From Leptospira sp. WS58.C1 (GTDB lineage Bacteria > Spirochaetota > Leptospiria > Leptospirales > Leptospiraceae), in contig NZ_CP162137.1 of NCBI RefSeq assembly GCF_040833995.1, positions 1,577,001 to 1,641,000 of the forward strand: a DNA stretch of 64,000 bases, given 5' to 3'. A program made the position numbers and the translations under genes. Shown here piece by piece: positions 18,112 through 27,487 of this stretch. The notes below the pieces were generated by a model. The model saw only the letters and a list, made by a program, of their open reading frames with translations, had not been told where the DNA came from and did not search any database. The stretch's first letter is position 1. Each line of letters starts with the position of its first letter.

Positions 18112-19038
18112 ATGGAATTCAGGCAGATCGTTTATTTTTTGGAAATTTCGGAATCAGGAACGTTCCAAAAAGCGGCCTCCCGTTTGGGATTAACCCAACC
18201 AGCACTCTCCAAACAGATCTATCTTTTGGAAAAAGAATTAGGAGTTAGCGTTTTGGAAAGAGGAGGGAGGTCCGTTAGGCTCACTCATGAGGGAGAAAAA
18301 TTTTACCAGTATTCGATCCGATTAAAAGAGATTTGGGAAGAGATCCGGGAAGGTTTTAGAAAAGAGAATGAACTGAAAGGGAATTATTCCATATCCGCAG
18401 GCGGCACGGTTTCCGCTTGGATATTACCGCATATCCTAAAGGAGATCCTGAAAAAAAGACCGGGACTTTCTCTTTCCGTTAGAGAGGGTGATGCCCATCA
18501 AACCAAGGAAGCAGTATTAAAGGGAGAAGCGGATCTTGGGATACTGACGGGACCGATTGCTGAACCTAGTTTGAATGTTTTGGAATTTCTTTCGGATCGG
18601 ATCTTTCCGGTTGCTGCGAAAGATCATCCCATTTTTCTAAAAAAGAAAATACGAATAGAAGATCTGAAAAAACAATCTTTTGTGTTATTTCATCAAGGGT
18701 CTGCACTTAGAAAAGCGGTAGAGAAGAAGATCAAATCTTTCTCCAAAGAATTCGATCCTAAAATAACGATGGAGCTTAGAAGTGTAGAGTCGGTAGTGAA
18801 ATCTTTGGAAGCAGGATTAGGGATCGGTTTTTTGTCCGAATATTCCATCGGTCCTAAACTTAAAAAAATACAATTCCTAGAATGGAATGCCGAACGGAAA
18901 TTTTATCTTTGTTACCGCAAAAAATCGGGACCGGGACTCGCTTTATTGGCGGATGAGATCCTAAGATCCGTTCGAAAATGGGGAATGGAAAGGTTACCTT
19001 CTTCCCTTGAAAGGAAGAAGGTGATAAATTCTATTTAA
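18112..19038 (+). CDS. LysR family transcriptional regulator
   Basis: This 308-residue protein has the LysR N-terminal winged helix (1-60: MEFRQIVYFLEISESGTFQKAASRLGLTQPALSKQI) and a two-lobed effector-binding domain (about 90-295). It is transcribed divergently from leuCD, the classic arrangement for a LysR regulator and its target, so regulation by a leucine-pathway intermediate is plausible but inferred. The 3' end overlaps the convergent hydrolase gene by 8 bases. Confidence 0.92.
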   Translation: MEFRQIVYFLEISESGTFQKAASRLGLTQPALSKQIYLLEKELGVSVLERGGRSVRLTHEGEKFYQYSIRLKEIWEEIREGFRKENELKGNYSISAGGTVSAWILPHILKEILKKRPGLSLSVREGDAHQTKEAVLKGEADLGILTGPIAEPSLNVLEFLSDRIFPVAAKDHPIFLKKKIRIEDLKKQSFVLFHQGSALRKAVEKKIKSFSKEFDPKITMELRSVESVVKSLEAGLGIGFLSEYSIGPKLKKIQFLEWNAERKFYLCYRKKSGPGLALLADEILRSVRKWGMERLPSSLERKKVINSI

Positions 19039-20032
19039 CTCCTGTTTTATGTAAGAAGTCTAAAACTCCTTTTTGGACCTTCTCTTTATCGGAGAATACA
19101 TGTTTGGAAGTTAATACGTGGCTTCCTATTTCTATTTGGACCTTAGTATTGAGAGGATTGGGAGTATCTCCTCCGATCTTATCAAAAATTTTTAACATTG
19201 CATCCACGCTAGCTGTCTTGTCCTGATGATCCTTGTCCTTATAATAATATACTAATAGAGTAGGGACTTTGATCTTCTCCAGGCTGTTTTGGCTAAGCAC
19301 GAACTTGGTCGCATTACTTACGTGTTGTATCGCCGATAAATATTGGTCTTTATACCAATGCTCGTAATAATGTTCTCCGACTCCGTCGTCCGGTTGTTTA
19401 GGCGGGGATTTTCTGATCTTTCCTTGAATGGTTTCACCGAAGGTCATTCCTCCCGGATAGAAGAATATTTTTGCCAAAGGGACCGCAAAATCGAAAAATG
19501 GAGAGAATAATACCAGATCCTTTATTTTATCCGGATATTTTCCCGCTAGATAAACGGAGATCAAGCCGCCCATACTGGTGCCCATAAGTATAGTATGATT
19601 TCCTAATTTATCCATCATTAACAGACTTTCCTCGGCGACACGAATATATTCGGTAAAAGGAGTGTCTCTATGATCTTCGTTATTTGTTCCGTGACCCGGT
19701 AACCTTAAATAATAGGTATTTGCCTTGAGAGAAGCGGCAATTTTATCCACCGTCTCTTCTCCTTCTGCGCGGGACGCGCCAAAACCGTGTATATAAAGAA
19801 TTGCGTATTCGGTTTTACCAGGTGAATACCGGATCAGTTTTTCTTCGGAACCGGCTCTTCCATTAAGCGATTTGGTCTCTTCCAATTTAGTTTTATAAAA
19901 CGAATCGAAACTTTGGGTTAGGTCCGCCTTTGGATGGAATTCGTATTTGGGAAATGTGGCGTAATATATCCCCAAATAGGCGATAAGCAAGGCTCCTAGG
20001 CCGATCGAAACCCGTTTCAATATTTTTTTCAT
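19031..20032 (-). CDS. Membrane-anchored alpha/beta hydrolase, lipase-like
   Basis: This 333-residue protein has an N-terminal hydrophobic segment (about 8-27) that may be an anchor or a signal. An alpha/beta-hydrolase fold follows, with the oxyanion block LYIHGFGASRAEG, the lid-like RLPGHGTNNEDHRDTPFTEY and the nucleophile elbow MGTSMGG (Ser153). A late His in IGSHVLTSKH could complete the triad. The RLPGHGT motif recalls carboxylesterases and monoacylglycerol lipases. Substrate is unknown; an acyl-ester substrate at the envelope is likely. Confidence 0.8.
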   Translation of the reverse strand: MKKILKRVSIGLGALLIAYLGIYYATFPKYEFHPKADLTQSFDSFYKTKLEETKSLNGRAGSEEKLIRYSPGKTEYAILYIHGFGASRAEGEETVDKIAASLKANTYYLRLPGHGTNNEDHRDTPFTEYIRVAEESLLMMDKLGNHTILMGTSMGGLISVYLAGKYPDKIKDLVLFSPFFDFAVPLAKIFFYPGGMTFGETIQGKIRKSPPKQPDDGVGEHYYEHWYKDQYLSAIQHVSNATKFVLSQNSLEKIKVPTLLVYYYKDKDHQDKTASVDAMLKIFDKIGGDTPNPLNTKVQIEIGSHVLTSKHVFSDKEKVQKGVLDFLHKTGVK

Positions 20033-20155
20033 CCTTCTCTCCGATTGTTTTGCGAGTTGATTATGAGCGACGAAAAGGATATTAGGACCCCTTTATTTTG
20101 AGGCAAGGACTTTTGTTGGAGGAAATTTCAGGAATATAGATCGAGTTCTTAAAAG

Positions 20156-20587
20156 TTAGGCCCTTTTTTTCTTTTCGGAATCCAGTTGGAAAAGAACATC
20201 CGAAAGATGAAATTCGCCTAATTTTGCTTCCAAAGCGGATTGGGCCTCTTGGAAAATCCCTGTCAAAGTGGTTTGTATCTTTTTACCCACAGGACATTTC
20301 GGGTTCGGTTTATCATGGATCGAGAAGAGCGGAGCTTCGGTTTCCACCGCCTTATAGATCTGTAAAAGTTGGATCTCCTCCGGGGATTTGGCGAGTTTTG
20401 CACCGGCCACTCCCTGTTTGGAAACCACAAGACCTGCTTTTTTTAATTTTCCCAGGATATTTCGGACCACCACAGGATTGGTTCCTATACTATCCGCCAT
20501 AATTTGAGAAGAACTGGCTTCTTCTCCGTCCCGATCGATTAAGGAAAGAATATGGATCGCTATGGAATATCTGCTAGGAATCGACAT
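20156..20587 (-). CDS. Rrf2 family transcriptional regulator
   Basis: This 143-residue protein has the Rrf2 winged helix: MSIPSRYSIAIHILSLI, then SSQIMADSIGTNPVVVRNILGKLKKAGLV, then QGVAGAKLAKSPEEI. It has only one cysteine (C98 in NPKCPVGKK), so it lacks the three-Cys cluster site of IscR/NsrR and more likely senses through the single Cys or a ligand, as in YwnA-type members. It is divergent from a lipoprotein operon, which is a possible target. Confidence 0.9.
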   Translation of the reverse strand: MSIPSRYSIAIHILSLIDRDGEEASSSQIMADSIGTNPVVVRNILGKLKKAGLVVSKQGVAGAKLAKSPEEIQLLQIYKAVETEAPLFSIHDKPNPKCPVGKKIQTTLTGIFQEAQSALEAKLGEFHLSDVLFQLDSEKKKRA

Positions 20588-20767
20588 CTTTCCCTCTTGA
20601 ATGGATACTTGGGCGATCTTTCGGATTCGCCAATCATATTTTCAGACGACTGGAACATCTTGGAACTCTCCGAATAGGGAATAAAAAACAAATAAGGGCC
20701 TATTTTTTCGTTTTCCCCTGGTTTAAGAAATATATTTCTGATCTCTGCAATTTCTCGGAGGCATCCT

Positions 20768-22246
20768 ATGTTCGCCAAATATTCGACTCTGTTAATAGGG
20801 GCATTGTTCTTTTTTCACTGCGGTAAAAAATTGCCCGTTTCCATGATCACGGCTACATCCATGGATAGCGGGCTTCCGTTCGAGATCCTGGATGGGAAAA
20901 AGTGGAGGCCGGAAGAAGGAGCCAAATTCGTGAAACTTCATTTTTATCCGGATGAGACCTTCTTATTATCCAAAATAGAAGTGGAATCCTGTAACGGGGA
21001 CTTCTCCGATCCGATCACGGCTTATATTAACTTTGATGAATATAGTCAGGAACTTTCCACCGGTTCCACTGCAGCTGTTTCTTTCGACGCGCCTAAAAGT
21101 ACTCGCTCGGTCACTTTTAACTTTCACAAAAACGCGAATTTATGCGTCCAAAAGGTGAATTTTTACGACGATAAGGGTTCTAAGATGAAATGGAAGGGAC
21201 CAAAAGTTGTAGAAGCAACTGTCACCGCATCCGAAACTGCAAAGCCGAATCTTTCCTATGATGTGATGAACTTATTCGATTCCAGATACGAATACGCTTG
21301 GGCCTCGGATAAAAAAGGTCCAGGAGTCACTTTGGATTTCGATTTTAAGGAAACTCAGAAGATAAAATCCATTAAGATCTGGAACGGTTACCAAAGATCC
21401 GACAGACATTGCCAGACAAACGGCAGACTAAAGACCGCAACTATCACAGGTGACAACGGATTCGAAGAAAAGATCGAAGTAGGAGATATCATGGGACCTC
21501 AGACCATACAATTCTCCAAAACTTTCGAAGGTACAAAATTAAAACTTAAAGTGGATTCAATTTATACGGGAAAAGATTATAAAGGACTCGTCATCAGCGA
21601 GATCCGTTTTTCGGACGGAGACGATTGGATCTTACCGAATCCGATGGAGCAAGTTAAGAAGATCGCGAAAAATAATTTTTTCCAATTTACTGCGGCAAAT
21701 ATAGACAATGTTCTGAATTGGAGTTACGTGGGAGGAGAATATAGCGGAACATTACCGGCTGCAAACGTAAGTGTAGAACAACCGGCTGGACAATCTGCGG
21801 AAAATCCCGCAGGCGAAACGACGGGGGAAGAAGGTCCGACTCCTGAAACCGGTCTTATTTCCTCCAACTGGACTTTACGTTTGAGGTCCGACGGAAGTCT
21901 TTTCTTCGAAGGAAATACTACGGAGGCGGATGGAGATAGCCAAATAAATAAAAGTTTTTTTGCATTAGGAAATTATGAAGTAAAAGAGGCAAAGCCCGAC
22001 GGTTTGAAACTTCGTATATTCGGACTCGTTCGGAAAATGACCCAAAAAGAATATAACGAAGATTATTACGGCGGGGACTGTAATGGATGCGGAAGAGACT
22101 GTAATAATAGCCAGGATTCCGAAAATGGAGAGAAAATTTTCCAAGAACAGATCCTTCTTCGCAAGTCCGGAAATAAACTTTTCATAAAGAACGAAAATCC
22201 CGGCAAGGTATTCCAATTCTCTACTTTGGAATTGGTTCAGGAATAA
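20768..22246 (+). CDS. Lipoprotein with discoidin/NADase-type glycan-binding-like domain
   Basis: This 492-residue lipoprotein has a signal peptide ending in FFFHC (Cys18). The segment at about 160-290 (YDVMNLFDSRYEYAWASD, then VTLDFDFKETQKIKSIKIWNGYQRS and LVISEIRFSDGDDW) has the layout of F5/8 type C-like domains associated with NADase-type glycan binding. A low-complexity Pro/Glu/Thr/Gly linker at about 330-370 precedes a C-terminal beta-rich region with a cysteine cluster (GGDCNGCGRDC). The start has GGAGG upstream. It probably faces the outside and binds sugar or another ligand. It is followed 3 bases later by another lipoprotein gene. Confidence 0.75.
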   Translation: MFAKYSTLLIGALFFFHCGKKLPVSMITATSMDSGLPFEILDGKKWRPEEGAKFVKLHFYPDETFLLSKIEVESCNGDFSDPITAYINFDEYSQELSTGSTAAVSFDAPKSTRSVTFNFHKNANLCVQKVNFYDDKGSKMKWKGPKVVEATVTASETAKPNLSYDVMNLFDSRYEYAWASDKKGPGVTLDFDFKETQKIKSIKIWNGYQRSDRHCQTNGRLKTATITGDNGFEEKIEVGDIMGPQTIQFSKTFEGTKLKLKVDSIYTGKDYKGLVISEIRFSDGDDWILPNPMEQVKKIAKNNFFQFTAANIDNVLNWSYVGGEYSGTLPAANVSVEQPAGQSAENPAGETTGEEGPTPETGLISSNWTLRLRSDGSLFFEGNTTEADGDSQINKSFFALGNYEVKEAKPDGLKLRIFGLVRKMTQKEYNEDYYGGDCNGCGRDCNNSQDSENGEKIFQEQILLRKSGNKLFIKNENPGKVFQFSTLELVQE

Positions 22247-22249
22247 GTT

Positions 22250-22834
22250 ATGTTTAGGAATATTCTCTTCCTTCTCCTTTTCGTATTGAGCGTAAGCTAT
22301 TGCGAAAAGGATAAAAGTTCCGATCCTTCTTTTTCCTTGAATTTATCCGGGAAAAAGGGGGGAGTTCCCGTTCATATCGATTGGATCTATAAAGGTTTTC
22401 CGGGAGAGATGAAAATTTACGAACTGGCTTCTCAAAGGCCGGTGCAACTTTGGGAAACAAATACGGTTTTAGATCTGCATCTGGCTCCGATTTCCGGTCC
22501 GATAGAAGATTCTAAATTAGTTTTGGGTCCGGGTGAAACCCGCAAATTTGCCTTAGTGTATAAGAACGAAACAAAGGAGAAATTATACTTCTTTGCGGCA
22601 CCTCACTCAGTGAACCCGCCCGAATTCGGTTTCGGTTTTAAATTCAAATGCCTTTGTGTGAATCATCTATTCCAAGTGGAACCCGGTTCCGTTTGGTACA
22701 GGATCGTAGAAATTCGCACTATGCCGAACTGGGCAAGCGATCCGTTCCGGATCACTCATACCTTAGTGAGAGTGGATCCAAGCCAGGCAAAAGAATGGAG
22801 CAACTCAGGGACACATTCTCATTCGGATGAATGA
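22250..22834 (+). CDS. Lipoprotein with CxC motif, possibly copper-chaperone-like
   Basis: This 194-residue protein has a signal peptide ending in SVSYC (Cys18) and starts 3 bases after the discoidin-like gene. A beta-sandwich-like core contains FALVYKNETKEKLYFFAAPHSVNP, then KFKCLCVNHLFQVEPGSVW. The Cys-x-Cys followed by a PG turn resembles the Cox11/CtaG copper-binding loop (CFCF...PGE), but overall identity is not obvious, so the copper idea is tentative. The C-terminus ends His-Ser-His-Ser; that DNA is also one arm of a terminator, so the tail may not reflect metal binding. Confidence 0.6.
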   Translation: MFRNILFLLLFVLSVSYCEKDKSSDPSFSLNLSGKKGGVPVHIDWIYKGFPGEMKIYELASQRPVQLWETNTVLDLHLAPISGPIEDSKLVLGPGETRKFALVYKNETKEKLYFFAAPHSVNPPEFGFGFKFKCLCVNHLFQVEPGSVWYRIVEIRTMPNWASDPFRITHTLVRVDPSQAKEWSNSGTHSHSDE

Positions 22835-22849
22835 GAATGGTTCGTTTTT
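22814..22849 (+). terminator. Intrinsic terminator overlapping the 3' end of the CxC lipoprotein gene
   Basis: CATTCTCATTC (22814-22824) pairs perfectly with GAATGAGAATG (22829-22839) around GGAT, and a T-rich tail follows. The stem begins inside the coding region; the stop codon at 22832-22834 lies in its second arm. A second AT-rich inverted repeat, AGAATATT-AG-AATATTCT, lies at 22856-22873. Confidence 0.65.
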
Positions 22850-22901
22850 AAGGATAGAATATTAGAATATTCTTATATTTCCGGAGAGCTGTTTGTGAAG
22901 T

Positions 22902-23504
22902 TTATTGTTCCGGTTTAGGTTCTGCGTTCGGATCTTGTTTTACACAAACTAAAACTTTGTTTTGGAGATAACATTCGGTTTCCGTTCCGTCTTTCTTTCG
23001 ATAAGGTCCTGGATTGGAATTGCTGGAATCCGTGAATTCGGTCACTAAAACACTTCCGTCGGTAAATGTAACTTTTCCGGAACCTTTAATGATCCCTTTT
23101 GCAAAGTTTCCTCGGATCACCGTTCCGTTGGAGTAGAAATACATTCCGTCTCCTTCTTTCAGATCGTTTACATAAATTCCTTCGAATTTGTCGCCGTTTT
23201 TGTAAAGGAACTTACCTTTACCTTCTCTGTGACCGCTACTGAATCCGCCTGTATAGATATCTCCCGTAGAATATACATAGGTGCCAGTCCCGTTTTCACA
23301 ATCGCCGGATTCACAACGACCATCTTCGGTTTCTTGATCCGGATTGAAGGCTCTATTGGAAGCGGAATTTGCCGTTTCCGATTTGGTGGAGCTTGCAGCG
23401 GCATTATCGGAAGGTTCGGTCGACCCTTTGGTTTCCGCGGAAGAACAGTTGAATATTATAAAAAATGCAAAAATGGAACAGGTAACTGTGAAAATTCGAG
23501 CCAT
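22902..23504 (-). CDS. MORN-repeat lipoprotein
   Basis: This 200-residue lipoprotein has a signal peptide ending in IIFNC (Cys20), then a Ser/Ala/Thr-rich spacer to about 60. At least four MORN-type repeats follow (GTGTYVYSTGDIYTGGF, GKGKFLYKNGDKFEGIY, GDGMYFYSNGTVIRGNF, GSGKVTFTDGSVLVTEF). A short Cys-containing end follows. MORN repeats form beta-hairpin arrays used in lipid or protein contact. Location is probably periplasmic or surface. Confidence 0.82.
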   Translation of the reverse strand: MARIFTVTCSIFAFFIIFNCSSAETKGSTEPSDNAAASSTKSETANSASNRAFNPDQETEDGRCESGDCENGTGTYVYSTGDIYTGGFSSGHREGKGKFLYKNGDKFEGIYVNDLKEGDGMYFYSNGTVIRGNFAKGIIKGSGKVTFTDGSVLVTEFTDSSNSNPGPYRKKDGTETECYLQNKVLVCVKQDPNAEPKPEQ

Positions 23505-23547
23505 AGTAAAATTTTTAACCCTAAACTTAGATCCGTCAATTAAGATT

Positions 23548-25239
23548 TCACTGTAATAATTCTCGGACAGGCATTCCCTGGCGGTTGATAAAATCGGGAA
23601 ATTTGTTTTTGATCCCTAAAAATACCATATAGTAGATCTTACGTAAGACCGGATGAAATAAAATTTTGTCACGGACCCTATAGCTGCTTCTGTTCCTTAA
23701 AAAGAATTTTAATATAAAGCCTAAGAACCGAGAAGGTTTGGACTGGGAAGCCTGGAACTGGAATCGGAAAGTTTTAGGGTATTTCTTATGATATTCTTTT
23801 GCGAGCCTTTTGGATTCCGCTAATAATACCGGATTTTCGAAATACAGTAGTTTTCTTGCATTTAGAATGAGCCTAAATGTCTTTTTCTGGAATTGGGAAT
23901 CGTAAGGCAGATGCAATGTTTCGGCAATTTTTTTCATTCTGTAAAGTTTAGAGAATGCTTCTTCTCCTAGTCTTACAGATTCTTTCGGATTCGGATTTAG
24001 AATGGAATACAAGAACCGAAACGGATCCGAAACTGTGATCTTGTCCCAGGTGATATGAAGAATGGGCGGGATCCGAACACGATGCAAATAGAAACTTTGA
24101 CCGGCAAATCCGGGATCATACAGAAGATTCAGGATCAATTCTTCGCTTAATTGCAAAAATTCTATAAATAGATCTGCATTTTTCTTACCGTAAAATTTGC
24201 GAAGAATTTCCTCTGAATTTTTTTCCGGTTTGGTGAATAACTGAACGGAAACAAACGTATTCAACTCGTTCCAATAAGAAGATCCTTTTAGAAACGTGAT
24301 ATTCTTAAAAGAGGACCAGCCACCCGTTTGGGTCCAGACGCTAATCCCTGCGATATTCGTTTTACCTAAAAGTTCGGATCTGTATTTTTCATACATCCAT
24401 CCTACAAAGCTGGGATATTCTCCAAAACCTTCGTATTCCCTTCTGGCCTGTAATTCCAAAAGTTTGGGTCTATCATCTTCAAAAAATAGCGGATTGATCG
24501 GAAGATATCGGAAGAAGTCGCCTTCTCCATACTTTAAGGAAATGATAAGCGATCTACTTTTTATATCTTGGAACACTTTACGATATGTTTTTGGATTCCA
24601 GATCAGGTCTCCGATCTCGTAGGCTCCTAAGGTCCAGGTCCTGAATATTAATATTTTATTATATTTTTCGAAAACGGGCAGGATTTCCTTCAAAAATGAA
24701 TTTGCCTGTTTCGGGTTTTTGAGTAGAAGTTTACTTCTAAAATCCCCTGTAACATCCACTCCGTCGGACTCTCCGATCCGAAGAACAACTCCTGAAATTT
24801 CTGAAAAACTGGAAAATAGATCTTCCAATGATCCAATAAAAAGTTGGACGATCTTGTCCAAATTTCCGCCCGTATGTTGCAAGATGGAATCGTTAACGGA
24901 AAAAAAATCGCTGGTTATAAAAACTTTTAGATCTTGGGAGGAAGCGATCTTAAATAATTTTTTGTATTTTTTACGGTACGATGAGATCTTCCGTTTGAGA
25001 TCTTCCGGATAAAAATGCCTTTCGGAAAGATAACAAAGTTCGTCCAGGGTGATCGCATTAAATCCTAATTTAGAAATTCTTTTCGTATATCTAGAAAAGG
25101 ATTCTCTGACTCTTTTATGTTTTTTCTTTGAAGGAAGGGAAAACTTTTCCAAATGTACAAGAGGAGCCTTGGACCAATTTTGATGTTTTTTTTTGGATTC
25201 CAGGAAAAAAGGAGCAGATCCGTCTACTAGAGTGAGCAT
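23548..25239 (-). CDS. Large orphan protein, possibly a TIM-barrel glycoside-hydrolase-like enzyme
   Basis: The protein is 563 residues from ATG 25239, which follows the eamA stop by 4 bases; a TTG at 25278 would overlap that gene. No signal peptide is seen and the protein is basic. Features that recall (beta/alpha)8 hydrolases of GH67/GH20 type are ISKLGFNAITLDELCYLSE, ISGVVLRIGESDG, a long ILIFRTWTLGAYEIGDL strand-loop, and AGISVWTQTGGWSSF. Pairs of acidic residues near strand ends could be catalytic, but I cannot assign them. It is probably co-transcribed with the EamA transporter. The family assignment is low-confidence. Confidence 0.55.
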   Translation of the reverse strand: MLTLVDGSAPFFLESKKKHQNWSKAPLVHLEKFSLPSKKKHKRVRESFSRYTKRISKLGFNAITLDELCYLSERHFYPEDLKRKISSYRKKYKKLFKIASSQDLKVFITSDFFSVNDSILQHTGGNLDKIVQLFIGSLEDLFSSFSEISGVVLRIGESDGVDVTGDFRSKLLLKNPKQANSFLKEILPVFEKYNKILIFRTWTLGAYEIGDLIWNPKTYRKVFQDIKSRSLIISLKYGEGDFFRYLPINPLFFEDDRPKLLELQARREYEGFGEYPSFVGWMYEKYRSELLGKTNIAGISVWTQTGGWSSFKNITFLKGSSYWNELNTFVSVQLFTKPEKNSEEILRKFYGKKNADLFIEFLQLSEELILNLLYDPGFAGQSFYLHRVRIPPILHITWDKITVSDPFRFLYSILNPNPKESVRLGEEAFSKLYRMKKIAETLHLPYDSQFQKKTFRLILNARKLLYFENPVLLAESKRLAKEYHKKYPKTFRFQFQASQSKPSRFLGFILKFFLRNRSSYRVRDKILFHPVLRKIYYMVFLGIKNKFPDFINRQGMPVRELLQ

Positions 25240-25243
25240 TCTT

Positions 25244-26110
25244 CTATTCCGTTTTTTTTCCGTATCGAAACGATTCAAGTGCAGCGGCGAATAAGATCAG
25301 AATTCCTCCTATAAATTCTTCCTTTCTCGGAACTTCTTGCAAGATTGCCCAGGCGAGTATGGCGGAATATACGGGTTGAACTGTGGATAATAATCCTGCG
25401 GTTTTAACCTTCATCTTGAAAACGGATTTGATGTAGAATGTATGTCCGACGGCAGTGAAGAAAACTCCCAAAAGAAATACCAAGCCCCAATCTTTGGGAG
25501 TTACGAATAAGTTTTCGAAGAATAAAATAGGGCTTAAGACTAAACATGTAACTGACGTCTGGTGGAACATCACTTGTGTGGATCCGTGACCCGAAAGATA
25601 TTTTTTAGTAAGAATATTTCGGAATGCCATTGCCCAGGAAGAGGTAAGTCCGAATACTACTCCCAAAAGATATTTGCCTTCCGGATCAAAACTTGGCACT
25701 AAGATCCACATACCGAAAAGCACGAGCGCAGCGAGTCCCAAGTCTAAACTTCGGATCTTAGAAGGAAAAAACAAAGGTTCGAGTAAAACAGTCCAGACAG
25801 GATGTGTAAATAGTGTTAGCACGGCCACTGCGATAGACGCTTCTTGCGCGGAAGCAAAAAAAGTCACCCAATGAAATGCGAGAAGAATTCCTAAAGAAAA
25901 GGAGATCCAATTTTCTTTTTGACTTGGAAAGAAGAAGGGTCTTTTTCTAAACCAAAGGACTGAGGCAAGAAGACTTGCCGCGAATAATGTCCTTCCCCAA
26001 GTGATTAGGGAAGGGGAATAGGAGAGAACCTGGGCAAACAAAACGTTCCCGCTGATCAAAATTTGGGAAACTTGGAATTCAAGATAGGTTCTAAGTCTAT
26101 TTTCCTGCAT
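25244..26110 (-). CDS. EamA/DMT superfamily transporter
   Basis: This 288-residue integral membrane protein has about ten hydrophobic helices in two homologous halves, the EamA layout. Recognisable blocks are FAQVLSYSPSLITWGRTLFAASLL in the first half and VGHTFYIKSVFKMKVKTAGLLSTVQPVYSAILAW in the second, with a short C-terminus. Members export or import amino acids, nucleotide sugars and other small metabolites; the substrate is not readable here. It starts a two-gene unit with the TIM-barrel-like orphan. Confidence 0.87.
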   Translation of the reverse strand: MQENRLRTYLEFQVSQILISGNVLFAQVLSYSPSLITWGRTLFAASLLASVLWFRKRPFFFPSQKENWISFSLGILLAFHWVTFFASAQEASIAVAVLTLFTHPVWTVLLEPLFFPSKIRSLDLGLAALVLFGMWILVPSFDPEGKYLLGVVFGLTSSWAMAFRNILTKKYLSGHGSTQVMFHQTSVTCLVLSPILFFENLFVTPKDWGLVFLLGVFFTAVGHTFYIKSVFKMKVKTAGLLSTVQPVYSAILAWAILQEVPRKEEFIGGILILFAAALESFRYGKKTE

Positions 26111-26214
26111 CTGGCAGGACTAACTTCCGATCTGTATACGGCAGGAAAAGGAATAACTTTCGCGCTTTAAACGATTTCTATGATTTGTAATAAAGTGAGA
26201 AGATCGGAAGGACC

Positions 26215-26228
26215 CGGGCCTTCGCCCG
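26215..26228 (-). terminator. GC hairpin after the desaturase gene
   Basis: CGGGC and GCCCG pair around CTTC, 32 bases beyond the desaturase stop, followed on the minus strand by a modestly T-rich stretch. The stem is short, so this is a weak terminator candidate. Confidence 0.35.
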
Positions 26229-26259
26229 AATCCCCATACCAAAGAATAAAGTTTTTACT

Positions 26260-27330
26260 CTAAGCTGTTGCTAATGTTTGTCCTTTCCCCAAACGATTCG
26301 CTCTGAAAATACTTCCGAAATCGTTAAATCTGATCCCGTAACGTTTCATTGCAGGATGAACGAAAGGTGCTACCGCTTGTCTGAGATAAAAAGGTTGGTT
26401 CACTACGAAATGATGGATCCCGTGTGTACTTCCGAAATTAAAACAGAATAGATGAAGAGGAAATAAGAACCAACGATTTAAAACCTGGGTCTGGTCATGA
26501 AGTCCTTTTACGTCTCCATAATAATGCATATTCGAAGAAACTACCTGAATGCTTGTTTGTCTGATCCAATTCGGAATGGTATACACCACTGCTGAAATAT
26601 TTAAGAAGTAACGAACCGTATCCAACCAAGCCGGAATTTCCACGGGTTTTCCGAGTAATTCGTTTCCGATATAGAAAAGATTGATGAAGAGGAAATTATA
26701 CCAGAGATGAAAATAGATCACTAGGTAAGGCCAACTAGAGCGAGTGATCTCACTTCTTTTAAATTTAGGAGCCTCTCTGCGCAAGATATGGGATTGAAAT
26801 AAGAAGGACATATTTCCGTCCATCATGGTGATTAAACGTTTTAATCCGAATTTCATACCGTTTCCGATCAGACGTTCTTCTATATCTTCTTTATGTCCGG
26901 ATACTTTGTGATGAAGAGTGTGGATCATTCTTCTATACCAAGGACTGACAGTATTACCTCTAAAGATCCAAACCGTCCAAAACATGAAGTTTTGGATCTT
27001 TAGATTATCCTTATAGTATAAATTATGAATTAAGTCGTGTTCGACTTCATGAAGAATGGACGCAAGCACACCGTTTGCAACGATACATGCCCATGCAGGA
27101 ATAAACCCTGCGATATAAAGTCCTGCAAATAGGATCATCCCGGCAGCGGAACTTAAGGTAATCGCTAAACCCAATTCGTCTTGGTATTTTAAGAATTCGA
27201 ATTTACCCCGCAGTTTTTTATCCCTAAATCGGATCCATTTCATGATCTTCTTACTTTTTTCCTTTTGGGACATTCTCTCATAAAGTTTGGTTGGAACCTG
27301 AATGGTCGGTCTTTCTGTAATAGTGATCAT
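26260..27330 (-). CDS. Membrane fatty acid desaturase
   Basis: This di-iron enzyme introduces a double bond into acyl chains at the membrane. All three histidine boxes are present: HEVEHDLIH (H94, H98, H102), HTLHH (H137, H140, H141) and HGIHH (H303, H306, H307). Hydrophobic segments lie between them. The ATG at 27330 is chosen because GGAGG sits 7 bases upstream; the frame is open to 27363. Its gene lies 157 bases downstream of a membrane AraC-type regulator on the same strand. Regiospecificity is unknown. Confidence 0.88.
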   Translation of the reverse strand: MITITERPTIQVPTKLYERMSQKEKSKKIMKWIRFRDKKLRGKFEFLKYQDELGLAITLSSAAGMILFAGLYIAGFIPAWACIVANGVLASILHEVEHDLIHNLYYKDNLKIQNFMFWTVWIFRGNTVSPWYRRMIHTLHHKVSGHKEDIEERLIGNGMKFGLKRLITMMDGNMSFLFQSHILRREAPKFKRSEITRSSWPYLVIYFHLWYNFLFINLFYIGNELLGKPVEIPAWLDTVRYFLNISAVVYTIPNWIRQTSIQVVSSNMHYYGDVKGLHDQTQVLNRWFLFPLHLFCFNFGSTHGIHHFVVNQPFYLRQAVAPFVHPAMKRYGIRFNDFGSIFRANRLGKGQTLATA

Positions 27331-27487
27331 CGGTTTCCTCCGTTTTTGTTTTCGGTTGTCCATATCTTACGGAAATTTTCGAGAACAGTCGTCTCAATTG
27401 ATCGAATGCAACTGCCGATTTGGTCCCAATCTATAAATTTTTACCAATTTGCAACGTCGAGCAGTGATTGGTTTGGTATCAAATGGA

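Noticed and set aside
22814..22834. His-Ser-His-Ser tail as a metal-binding site
   Set aside because: The same DNA forms a perfect terminator stem, so the residues may be dictated by RNA structure.
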